This document shows positions 34,582 through 42,163 of a stretch of 54,296 bases of DNA, in pieces. The notes under the pieces are model-generated. The model saw only the letters and a program-made list of their open reading frames with translations, was not told the origin of the DNA and searched no databases. The DNA comes from F1-120-MAGs238 sp964484185 (GTDB lineage: Bacteria > Planctomycetota > Phycisphaerae > Phycisphaerales > UBA1924), in NCBI GenBank assembly GCA_964484185.1, contig CAZAEQ010000030.1:1-54296 (forward strand). The letters are read 5' to 3'. The translations under genes were made by a program, and so were the position numbers. The stretch's first letter is position 1. Each line of letters starts with the position of its first letter.

Positions 34582-35877
34582 ATGAACTCCTCCGTCCGTA
34601 ACAACATCCTCGCCGGCGCATTTCTGATCATCACCATCTTGCTGGCGGTGTGGCTGACCTTCACTCTCTCCGATCGCGGCGTACCCGGCGCCAAGACGCC
34701 AATTGTCATTCGTTTTGACCTTTCAACCGGCGCACATGGAATTAAAGAAGGCTCCCCCATTCTTCTGGGCGGTCAGCGCGTCGGCCAGGTCTCCAGGATC
34801 GACTATAACAACGAGACCACCGCTGCAACCGCTGATGCACCAGCCGTCACGCGTCAGTATGTAGATGTCCTCGGTTTCGTCCAGGATAAACTTCAACTCA
34901 CATCAGAGGCGGTCGCTGAACTCGATCGCCCAATCGTGGGTTCTATTTCCACTATCAACATCTCAGCGCTGGCTCGCACAGATTCGGCATCGCTGCCCAA
35001 ACTCTCAAAGAGCGACCTGTCACCCGATGCCCTCGTCATTAAGGGTGAACTTGCGCCGCCCGCATTCCTCAAGCAGGCAGGATTTGGTGTGGAACAAGCC
35101 AACGCCGTCCAGCACACCGTCAATGATATTGAACAATCTTCCAATCTGCTCAAGACAACCCTTGAAGAGAATCGCCCGAAGTTCAATGAGATTGTGACTT
35201 CCGCTCAATCAATCATCAACCGCATTGACAGCAAAATGCCCGACTGGACCCAGCGCATCGACACCATCACCGCGGATGTCTCCAAATCCACAGCAGAATT
35301 CCCGGAAATCGCGGCACGGCTCAGAAAGCAGGTCGATGAAATCGATGCCTTCATTGCCCGCAACAAAGACAAAGCCGATTCAATTGTGGCCAAGGCTGAC
35401 AGCAGCATGACCAGCATTGATCAGGCCACCGCCAAAATCAACACCGAATCCATTCAGTCTTTCAACAACACGCTGAGAGAAGCACAGGATGCCCTTGCCA
35501 AAGTCCAGGGTCCGCTCAAACAAGTCGGCGATTTCATAAACGAAGATCTGCCTCAATTAAAAACCACACTCGCCAACGCAAGACTTACCAGCGAACAGCT
35601 CAAACTCACCGCCAATGAAGTCCGCGCCCAGCCATGGCGACTCCTCGTCCGCCCCGACACACGCGAACTTTCCATGCAACTCTTGTTCGATGCGGCGCGT
35701 TCCTACGCCGCCGCAATCAGTGACCTCAAAGCCACGGCCGACTCTCTCTCGGCTGCTCAGAATTCATCAACAAAATCTGATGAGCGGATCAATCTCCTCG
35801 CCAAAGACCTTGAAGATGCATTGAAGCGTGCTCGCACCGCCGAAGAAACTTTCCTCAAGCGCATGTCCGAAAAGTAA
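34582..35877 (+). CDS. MCE (MlaD-like) domain protein
   Basis: The 431-residue product has one N-terminal membrane helix (about residues 9-30: ILAGAFLIITILLAVWLTFTL), an MCE domain (about 40-130; GIKEGSPILLGGQRVGQVSRI), then a long helical, Gln/Ala/Asp-rich region (about 165-430) that probably forms a coiled coil or tunnel. In MlaD proteins this architecture moves lipids between envelope membranes together with MlaE (permease), MlaF (ATPase) and MlaC. None of these is next to it here, so this is an orphan copy. The gene ends 3 bp from the convergent cysteine desulfurase. Confidence 0.9.
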   Translation: MNSSVRNNILAGAFLIITILLAVWLTFTLSDRGVPGAKTPIVIRFDLSTGAHGIKEGSPILLGGQRVGQVSRIDYNNETTAATADAPAVTRQYVDVLGFVQDKLQLTSEAVAELDRPIVGSISTINISALARTDSASLPKLSKSDLSPDALVIKGELAPPAFLKQAGFGVEQANAVQHTVNDIEQSSNLLKTTLEENRPKFNEIVTSAQSIINRIDSKMPDWTQRIDTITADVSKSTAEFPEIAARLRKQVDEIDAFIARNKDKADSIVAKADSSMTSIDQATAKINTESIQSFNNTLREAQDALAKVQGPLKQVGDFINEDLPQLKTTLANARLTSEQLKLTANEVRAQPWRLLVRPDTRELSMQLLFDAARSYAAAISDLKATADSLSAAQNSSTKSDERINLLAKDLEDALKRARTAEETFLKRMSEK

Positions 35878-35880
35878 ATC

Positions 35881-37071
35881 TCATCCAATCGCGTGCTCTG
35901 AACTCGCCTTTAACTGCTTCACACACGCAATCACAATCTCCGCCGCCTCTTTCAACTCTTTTTCACTACTTTCGCGGCTCAAACTAAACCTCACCGCCCC
36001 GTGCGCCAGCACCGGCTCAACACCCATCGCCAGCAAAACCGGCGATGGCTCCAGCGACCCGGATGAACACGCAGCCCCGGCGCTGGCACACACGCCGCGT
36101 TCGGACAACAAAAGTAAAAGTGCCTCGGCCTCAAGCGTCGCAAAAGAAATATTGCTCGTATTCCAAAGCCGCGGCACACCAACCGGCGGCGTCACAATTC
36201 CCGCAACCGCCTCGACAATCCTGGCTTCAAAACTGTCTCGCAGTTTTTCCAGTCGCTTGATCGCAGCTCCATCTTTCACAAACTCCGCCGCTTCTTCCGC
36301 GGCAACTCCCGCCCCGCAAATCCCCGGAACATTCTCAGTCCCCCCACGTCTTCCCAACTCCTGAGTCCCATGAATCTGCGGCATCATCCGCACGCCCCGC
36401 CTCGACCAGAGCACTCCAACTCCCTTTGGACCATGAAACTTGTGGGCTGAGAACGTCGCGATATCAAACGGCGCAGCGCATTCCCCAGAAGCATCCGTCA
36501 AGAAATCCGCCGGCATCTTCCCAACCCACTGAGTGGCATCACAATGAAAAACCGCACCAATCTCTTTTGCCAACTTCCCAATCTCTTCAACCGGCTGAAT
36601 CACACCAGTCTCGTTGTTGGCCCACTGCACACTGATCAACGCAACCGGCCGGGCCTTGAGAACCTCGCGGCTCTTGGCAACATCAATCCGCCCCGACCGA
36701 TCATCCATCAAGGGCAGCCACACGACCCGCGCTTCCCCCCGCTTCTCCAGATCTTCCGCCAGGTCCCGCACTGCATTGTGCTCAACCTTGGAAGTAGCAA
36801 TCGACCGCGCCGGCAATGGCAAAGCTCCCAGAACCCCGCGCACTCCCAGATCAATCGCCTCAGTCCCCGAAGAAGTGAAAATAAGGTCCCGCGCCCGGGC
36901 ACCAATCAAAGCCGCGACTTGCCCCCGAGCCCGCTCAACCGCCGCCCGCGCCCCCTGCCCAAATCGATGCACACTCGAAGGATTTCCCCAGAATTCAGCC
37001 AAAGCAGCGTTGACCGCTTCGCACACTCCGGCGGTTGGCTTGGTCGTCGCGTTGTTGTCGAAGTAATGCAC
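35881..37071 (-). CDS. Cysteine desulfurase (NifS/IscS-type)
   Basis: The 396-residue PLP enzyme removes sulfur from cysteine for Fe-S clusters, thionucleosides or thiamine. It shows the N-terminal YFDNNATTKP, an aromatic-stacking His in VEHNAV (H98), Asp178 in FHCDATQ, the PLP-binding Lys211 in FSAHKFHGPKGVG, and the active-site loop Cys335 in CASAGAACSSG. The overall motif pattern fits class I NifS/IscS. No iscU, iscA or sufBC genes are beside it. It is read divergently from the peptide transporter. The particular role (Fe-S, tRNA) cannot be told from sequence. Confidence 0.95.
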   Translation of the reverse strand: MHYFDNNATTKPTAGVCEAVNAALAEFWGNPSSVHRFGQGARAAVERARGQVAALIGARARDLIFTSSGTEAIDLGVRGVLGALPLPARSIATSKVEHNAVRDLAEDLEKRGEARVVWLPLMDDRSGRIDVAKSREVLKARPVALISVQWANNETGVIQPVEEIGKLAKEIGAVFHCDATQWVGKMPADFLTDASGECAAPFDIATFSAHKFHGPKGVGVLWSRRGVRMMPQIHGTQELGRRGGTENVPGICGAGVAAEEAAEFVKDGAAIKRLEKLRDSFEARIVEAVAGIVTPPVGVPRLWNTSNISFATLEAEALLLLLSERGVCASAGAACSSGSLEPSPVLLAMGVEPVLAHGAVRFSLSRESSEKELKEAAEIVIACVKQLKASSEHAIG

Positions 37072-37172
37072 AATGGAGGGTATTGCCTAGATAGTGTAAA
37101 AATGCCGCGCCCCGTGCGCACGGTGGGTAGGTTTTTGCTATCCTTCACGTCCTCTTCATACAAGGATCCCGC

Positions 37173-38774
37173 ATGAACGCACCATCCGCCCCAAAAACAG
37201 TCACTGGATCAGTCGGTCCAGCAGGCTCTAAAAGTCATCCCAAAGGCCTCTATCTCCTCTTTGTCGTGGAAATGTGGGAACGTTTCAGCTACTACGGCAT
37301 GAAGGCGATCCTCATTCTGTATTTGGTTCAGAACGTGCTGGCAACCCCAGATGCCAACGGGCTTGTGAATCCTGGCCGCGGTTGGTCAAGAGGCGATGCA
37401 GCACTCCTGCTCGGCCTTTATGCGGGTCTGGCATACCTCATGCCCATGGTTGGCGGCATCATCGCTGATAAGTTCATCGGCACCCACCGCTCAATGCTGG
37501 TCGGCGGAATCACGATCGCGCTGGGTCACATTGTCCTGGCCATTTCCGGTTTGGGAGACATGGCCTCTTCAAACCTGGGTATGTCGGTCTTCGTCTTTGG
37601 TCTGGCCCTCATCATCATGGGCACCGGCCACTTCAAGCCCTGCGTCTCGGTCATGGTTGGTCAGCTCTATCCGCAACACGATTCACGTCGAGACGGTGCC
37701 TTCACCATCTTCTATATGGGTATCAACCTCGGTGCGTTCTTTGCACCCCTGGCCTGCGGTTACCTTGGGCAGCGCGTCGGATGGCACTACGGCTTCGGCG
37801 CTGCTGCAATCGGAATGATCCTGGGACTCATCATCTATCAAATTGGACGTCCGACCTTGCTCAAGGGCATCGGTTTGCCTCCAGAAAATGGCAAGAACAT
37901 CACAGTTCCGCTCTTCCTGATCGCCATCGCAATCTCTGCCGCGGCGGCGGCGATTTTCCACCTCGGTGGCTTTGGCGCCATGCAGCGGCTTCAGGAATCC
38001 ATCATCGCAAATCCCGTCGGCAAGATTGCCGTACCGGTTGTTCTGACTCTTATCACCGGCGGTTTGATCGGCTGGTTTGTCAGCATCCAGGAAAAGCAGG
38101 ATCGTGGCCCGGTTTTCGCCATTCTGGCGGCGATCATCTTCAACGCGTTCTTCAGGCTCGCGTTCGAACAAGCTGGTGGCACGCTCAACCTCTTTGCGGA
38201 TGAAAAGACAAACCTGAAACTGCTGGGTATGAACATCCCGTCCAGCTTCTTCCAGTCGGTCAACCCATTCTTCATCTTCATCTTCGCGCCGATGTTCGCA
38301 ATTCTCTGGGTCTGGCTCGGAAAGCGCAACTTGAACCCAAGCCAGTTCGGCAAGATCGGTTGGGGTCTTTTGCTCCTTGGACTTGGCTACATCATCATCA
38401 CCATGGGTGGCGTCGCGGCCAAGGATGGCGCGAAGGTCTCAGCCCTCTTCCTGCTGGGAACGTACTTCCTGCACACCATGGGCGAACTCTGCCTTTCGCC
38501 GACAGGTCTTTCGTTCTGCACCAAAGTGGCACCTGTGAAATTCGTTTCATTCATCATGGGAATCTGGTTCCTGTCATCCTTTGTCGCCAACCTGGGCGCG
38601 GGTATCGTGGGTAGCCAGATTGAGAAGATTGAAAAGGGCGAGATCAGTCTTCCCTGGAAATTCGGTGGTCAGGCCGACTTCTTCATGCTGTTTGTCGTCT
38701 CCTCAATTGCGGCTGCAATCGTCGCCTTTGCAGTCACCCCCTTCATGAAGAAACTCCTGCACGGCCGCGAATAA
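37173..38774 (+). CDS. POT/PTR-family proton-coupled oligopeptide transporter
   Basis: The 533-residue inner-membrane protein has about 14 hydrophobic helices. The family motif on helix 1 (EMWERFSYYGMKAIL; the ExxERFxYY proton-coupling residues E33, R37, F38, Y40, Y41) is intact. PTR2 signature stretches GTGHFKPCVSVMVGQLY and FYMGINLGAFFAP follow. These carriers import di- and tripeptides with protons. Inter-domain helices between domains 6 and 7 are present (IEKI region near the end is outside this). ATG at 37173 follows AAGGATCC. It is followed after 18 bp by a small conserved gene on the same strand. Confidence 0.95.
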   Translation: MNAPSAPKTVTGSVGPAGSKSHPKGLYLLFVVEMWERFSYYGMKAILILYLVQNVLATPDANGLVNPGRGWSRGDAALLLGLYAGLAYLMPMVGGIIADKFIGTHRSMLVGGITIALGHIVLAISGLGDMASSNLGMSVFVFGLALIIMGTGHFKPCVSVMVGQLYPQHDSRRDGAFTIFYMGINLGAFFAPLACGYLGQRVGWHYGFGAAAIGMILGLIIYQIGRPTLLKGIGLPPENGKNITVPLFLIAIAISAAAAAIFHLGGFGAMQRLQESIIANPVGKIAVPVVLTLITGGLIGWFVSIQEKQDRGPVFAILAAIIFNAFFRLAFEQAGGTLNLFADEKTNLKLLGMNIPSSFFQSVNPFFIFIFAPMFAILWVWLGKRNLNPSQFGKIGWGLLLLGLGYIIITMGGVAAKDGAKVSALFLLGTYFLHTMGELCLSPTGLSFCTKVAPVKFVSFIMGIWFLSSFVANLGAGIVGSQIEKIEKGEISLPWKFGGQADFFMLFVVSSIAAAIVAFAVTPFMKKLLHGRE

Positions 38775-38792
38775 GACTACTCTTGCACCCCT

Positions 38793-39044
38793 ATGGCAAA
38801 CCTACAGGAAATCAATCCCGGTCAGCGCGTTCGCATCACGATGCAGCACCCACGAGTAAGCGGCGACTTGCTCAACTGCATCGAGGGAACCGTGATTCGG
38901 TTTGGGCAAACCAAGACCGGGTCGTGGTATGCCCATGCCAAGGATGGCAAGTTGTGGTTGGATCGGATTGAAATCAAGAAAGCCGATGGCGAGTTGACCG
39001 TCTGCAATCTGGATCAGTATTCGAAGATTGAAATCCTGAATTAA
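38793..39044 (+). CDS. Small conserved protein of unknown function, 83 aa
   Basis: The product has a basic, beta-rich sequence without a signal peptide: LQEINPGQRVRITMQHPRVS, GTVIRFGQTKTGSWYAHAKD, GKLWLDRIEIKKADGELTVC and NLDQYSKIEIL. Similar short proteins (with KTGSW.AH...LWLDR) are known to me from planctomycetes, but no function has been assigned. A small beta-barrel fold is plausible. It follows the peptide transporter gene on the same strand by 18 bp. The stop codon TAA directly abuts, with no gap, the reverse stop codon of the kinase gene. Confidence 0.7.
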   Translation: MANLQEINPGQRVRITMQHPRVSGDLLNCIEGTVIRFGQTKTGSWYAHAKDGKLWLDRIEIKKADGELTVCNLDQYSKIEILN

Positions 39045-41387
39045 TCAGGTCGCGGTCATTTTCAGACGCAGTTCGAATGCTGCGCCGAAGTTCTCTTTTT
39101 TGACCAGTTTCAGATCGCCGCCCAGGTCCTGGGCGAGGGTGCGGGCGAATGCGAGGCCCAGGCCCATGCCGGGAGTGTTGCCGCTGGACTGGGCTTTTCC
39201 GCGTTGGAATGGGGAGAAAATCCGATCGCGTTCATCGGGCGAAATTCCCGGTCCGTGATCGGCAAGGGTGAGCGATAGTGATCGCGTATCTGCTTCGACG
39301 GTCAGATGCACGCGCCGATCCGAAGCAGACTGGGCGTACTTGTTTGCATTGTCGATGAGGTTCAGCAAAATGCGTTCAACTGAGTTGTGGTCTGCATTGA
39401 CGGTAACACCCTGCAGATTTCCAGCTTCAATGACCAGTTCCATGCCGCCATCAGATGCGCGAGTTTTGAGCAGCGGCACAACGCGGTCGATGAGTTCCTG
39501 AGCCGGAATCGGTGTGACTTTTACGCCGCCGGAACGGGTGCCCAGGTGGGCGTAATCAAGGACAGACTCGACGATTCGGGACAATCGCTGAGCTTCGTTT
39601 CGCAGGGTCTTGTAGTACTCGTGACGCGCTGATTCTTCGGTGATCATGCCGTCGGCGAGCATCTGGCTGTAAAGGGTGAAGGTGGTAAGCGGCGTGCGGA
39701 GTTCGTGGGTGACGGCGGAAACAAAGCGGCCGCGGCGCTGGGAAAGCAGGATGCTGGCGCGGAGTACGAGTCCAATAGCGCACAATGCTGCAAGAATCGC
39801 CGCCCACCCGATCACAAGGCCGGTCCTGGTCGGTGACCATGCGGGCATGGAAACCGATGCGAGAATCGCGGCGTCTGAAGATGGCCCAAATGCAAGCTTG
39901 GCGGGAATTGAAGCCATACGACTGGATGCATCGGCGGGCTCAAGCGCTGGCGATTGCTGCTGAGGCACCAGTTCGAGAGTGGCATCGGAAGACAGATCTT
40001 TGATAGTCGCAAGCAGGCTTGAGCGAAGCGCGAGCCAGTCGAGCCAGATGGCCTGGTGAATATCGCCGGAATCTGTGGCGATGTGGCGCGTGAGGAAGAG
40101 TTCGGGGCCGGCGATCGGAGAAGACTTTGGAGCGACCGTGGGATTAGAGAGTGTTATCACGTCAGGGAACGCCGCGACTGGAGTGCATGCAACAGCGAGT
40201 GGCGATGGGTCAGCGCGGGCGGGCGAAGTGACCACTGGATTGGATGTCAGAAATCCGGTGGTCTGTGGCTTTGGAACATCCGTGTTCCATGGTGTCGCAG
40301 TCTTGCGAAGTTCTTTGTCGGCCTCCAGAGCGCCGGTAGAGTCTTTGCTTTTGTTCTTGGACTCCTCATGAACTTCGTCCCTTGCCAGAACTTTGCTGTC
40401 TTCTTTGGCACGCAGTTTATCGAGGGCCTCTGCCGCTAACTTCTTCTCGATTGCCGAGAGTTCTGGTGGTGGAGCGCCTGTATCAGCTTTCCCATCCGCC
40501 GCCGCTTGCGGCTCGCGCGTTGAACTCTCTGCCTTTGAAACTCCAGATTCCACTGATCGCTTGGCAGCATCAAGATCAGCGCCGCTGCGATCATCCTGAC
40601 CAGAGCGGCGGAGCGCGATGTTGGAATTACTCAGGTTGGTCGTCTGGCGATTCTGTACAGATTCTGCCATCTGCTGACGCACCGAGTAATCATTCTGCTT
40701 CTGGAGTTCCTGCTGAGATGCAGATTGCACAGGGCTTGCGGTCTGCGGTGCAGGACTGCCGGGGACCTTTGGGGCCAGGTCGAGAAACTGAGTCAGTTCT
40801 TTTCCCTGGCCGCCTCTGCTCGCATCCCATGCCTGTCCATTAAAAGGAACAGGATCGGCCAGGCCCAGCGACTTGCCGAATGCGGTACCGGCAATCGTCG
40901 ATCGAATCAACATGAGATCCGCCCGGGCCCGCTCCATTTCTGGCGGCTTGGCATCGGCAAGCAACGCCATTCCCTGCAATCCGCCATCGACTGTCTGCGG
41001 CGAGGAAAGCTGGTTATTCGCAACCTGGAAGTAGAGGCGGATTCCTTCGGGACGCTCAAGCAGGAGCGGCGATGCCGCGAGCGGTTCATCGGCCCGGACA
41101 TTGTCGAGGTTGATGTCACCAGGGATTGTTGAGTACGGACGTTCGGCGGAATAAAAGCTGTGATAGTGGAACCAGGGGCGAGCGGCTTCGCGCGCGATCA
41201 GAGCTGTCATCCAGGAATCCATGCGCCAGAGGGCCAGTCGCATGGTTTCCTGGCGGCGGGTCTCGGCGCGAGCGCGAGCCTCGGCGGCTTCAAGAGAGAC
41301 TGCGCGGACTGACACGTAGCCCATAGCGCCCAGCAGCAGGACGCTGCAGGCGGCGAATGCAGACCATGTGCGAGCCTGTTCTTTCAA
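39045..41387 (-). CDS. Sensor histidine kinase with very large extracytoplasmic domain
   Basis: The 780-residue product has membrane helices at about residues 9-29 and 523-548, so about 490 residues face the envelope. The outer region (30-520) is Ser/Gln/Ala-rich and includes a charged segment (305-360). After helix 2 come the dimerisation helix with phosphoacceptor His561 (SAVTHELRTPLTTF) and the ATPase domain: NLIDNANKYA, DHGPGISPDERDRIFSPFQRG and TPGMGLGLAFARTLAQDLGG. The TTG start overlaps the stop of the regulator gene by 4 bp (TTGA), so kinase and regulator are translationally coupled. The order VIT/VWA gene, regulator, kinase resembles the proteobacterial dedicated sortase system. Confidence 0.92.
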   Translation of the reverse strand: MKEQARTWSAFAACSVLLLGAMGYVSVRAVSLEAAEARARAETRRQETMRLALWRMDSWMTALIAREAARPWFHYHSFYSAERPYSTIPGDINLDNVRADEPLAASPLLLERPEGIRLYFQVANNQLSSPQTVDGGLQGMALLADAKPPEMERARADLMLIRSTIAGTAFGKSLGLADPVPFNGQAWDASRGGQGKELTQFLDLAPKVPGSPAPQTASPVQSASQQELQKQNDYSVRQQMAESVQNRQTTNLSNSNIALRRSGQDDRSGADLDAAKRSVESGVSKAESSTREPQAAADGKADTGAPPPELSAIEKKLAAEALDKLRAKEDSKVLARDEVHEESKNKSKDSTGALEADKELRKTATPWNTDVPKPQTTGFLTSNPVVTSPARADPSPLAVACTPVAAFPDVITLSNPTVAPKSSPIAGPELFLTRHIATDSGDIHQAIWLDWLALRSSLLATIKDLSSDATLELVPQQQSPALEPADASSRMASIPAKLAFGPSSDAAILASVSMPAWSPTRTGLVIGWAAILAALCAIGLVLRASILLSQRRGRFVSAVTHELRTPLTTFTLYSQMLADGMITEESARHEYYKTLRNEAQRLSRIVESVLDYAHLGTRSGGVKVTPIPAQELIDRVVPLLKTRASDGGMELVIEAGNLQGVTVNADHNSVERILLNLIDNANKYAQSASDRRVHLTVEADTRSLSLTLADHGPGISPDERDRIFSPFQRGKAQSSGNTPGMGLGLAFARTLAQDLGGDLKLVKKENFGAAFELRLKMTAT

Positions 41388-42091
41388 GCAGTGTCTCCGG
41401 AGCCGAGCATGTAGCCCTTGCCGCGGACTGTGATGATTGCCTTGGGATTGTCGGGATCATCGGCGAGATGTTCGCGGAGACGGGCGACGGCCATGTCAAC
41501 CGTGCGAGTTTGTACGCCCTGAGGGTCGAGACCCCAGACGCGGAGGAGGAGTTCTTCACGGGCGATGGTGCGGCCCGGGTTGGCGGCAAGATACGTAACA
41601 AGATTGGCCTCAGCTTCGGGGAGGACGACTTTTGAACCATCGGGACGTGTGACTTCGCGGCGTTCGAAATCGATGGAGCAACCCGCGATTGAGAGTTTGG
41701 TGACGGGCTTAGGGCGTTCTGCGCTGCGGCGGAGGACGGCTTCGACGCGGGCGAGGAGTTCCTGGGGGGAGAAGGGCTTGACCATGTAGTCGTCAGCGCC
41801 GGTGCGCAGGCCGCGGACGCGGTCTTCTTCCAGGCCTTTTGCGGTGAGGAAGATGACTGGTGTAGAGATTTTCTGGTTGCGAAGTTCGCGAAGGACGGAA
41901 AGGCCATCCATCTTGGGCATGAGGATGTCGAGCAGGATGAGGTCGAGGTCGGGGGCCATTGCGGCTTCCAGACCGGCCTGGCCGTCGGCGGCTTCGAGTA
42001 CGCGGTAGTGTGAGAATTTGAGGATGTCGCAGAGGCCGCGGCGGATGGCCGCATCATCTTCGACAACCAGGATGGATCGAGTTTGGGTCAT
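41384..42091 (-). CDS. OmpR/PhoB-type response regulator
   Basis: The 235-residue product has a receiver domain with acidic pocket (ILVVEDDAAIRR), phosphoacceptor Asp55 (LDLILLDILMPKMDG), the switch Thr (PVIFLTAKG) and Lys (YMVKPFSP). A winged-helix DNA-binding domain follows: CSIDFERREVTRPDG, LVTYLAANPGRTIAREELL and VARLREHLADDP to VRGKGYMLG. The Met at 42091 is preferred; an upstream ATG at 42142 would add 17 residues. The kinase gene follows with a 4-bp overlap, and the VIT/VWA gene lies just upstream, so all three likely form one operon. Targets are not known; the inverted repeat at 44651-44684 is a candidate site. Confidence 0.93.
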   Translation of the reverse strand: MTQTRSILVVEDDAAIRRGLCDILKFSHYRVLEAADGQAGLEAAMAPDLDLILLDILMPKMDGLSVLRELRNQKISTPVIFLTAKGLEEDRVRGLRTGADDYMVKPFSPQELLARVEAVLRRSAERPKPVTKLSIAGCSIDFERREVTRPDGSKVVLPEAEANLVTYLAANPGRTIAREELLLRVWGLDPQGVQTRTVDMAVARLREHLADDPDNPKAIITVRGKGYMLGSGDTA

Positions 42092-42163
42092 GGTGTTTCC
42101 GCGAGGTGGGGCGGTGGGAGGTTTTGGAATGGTAGTGGTCATGTGGGTTCTCGTGGGAAGGGT

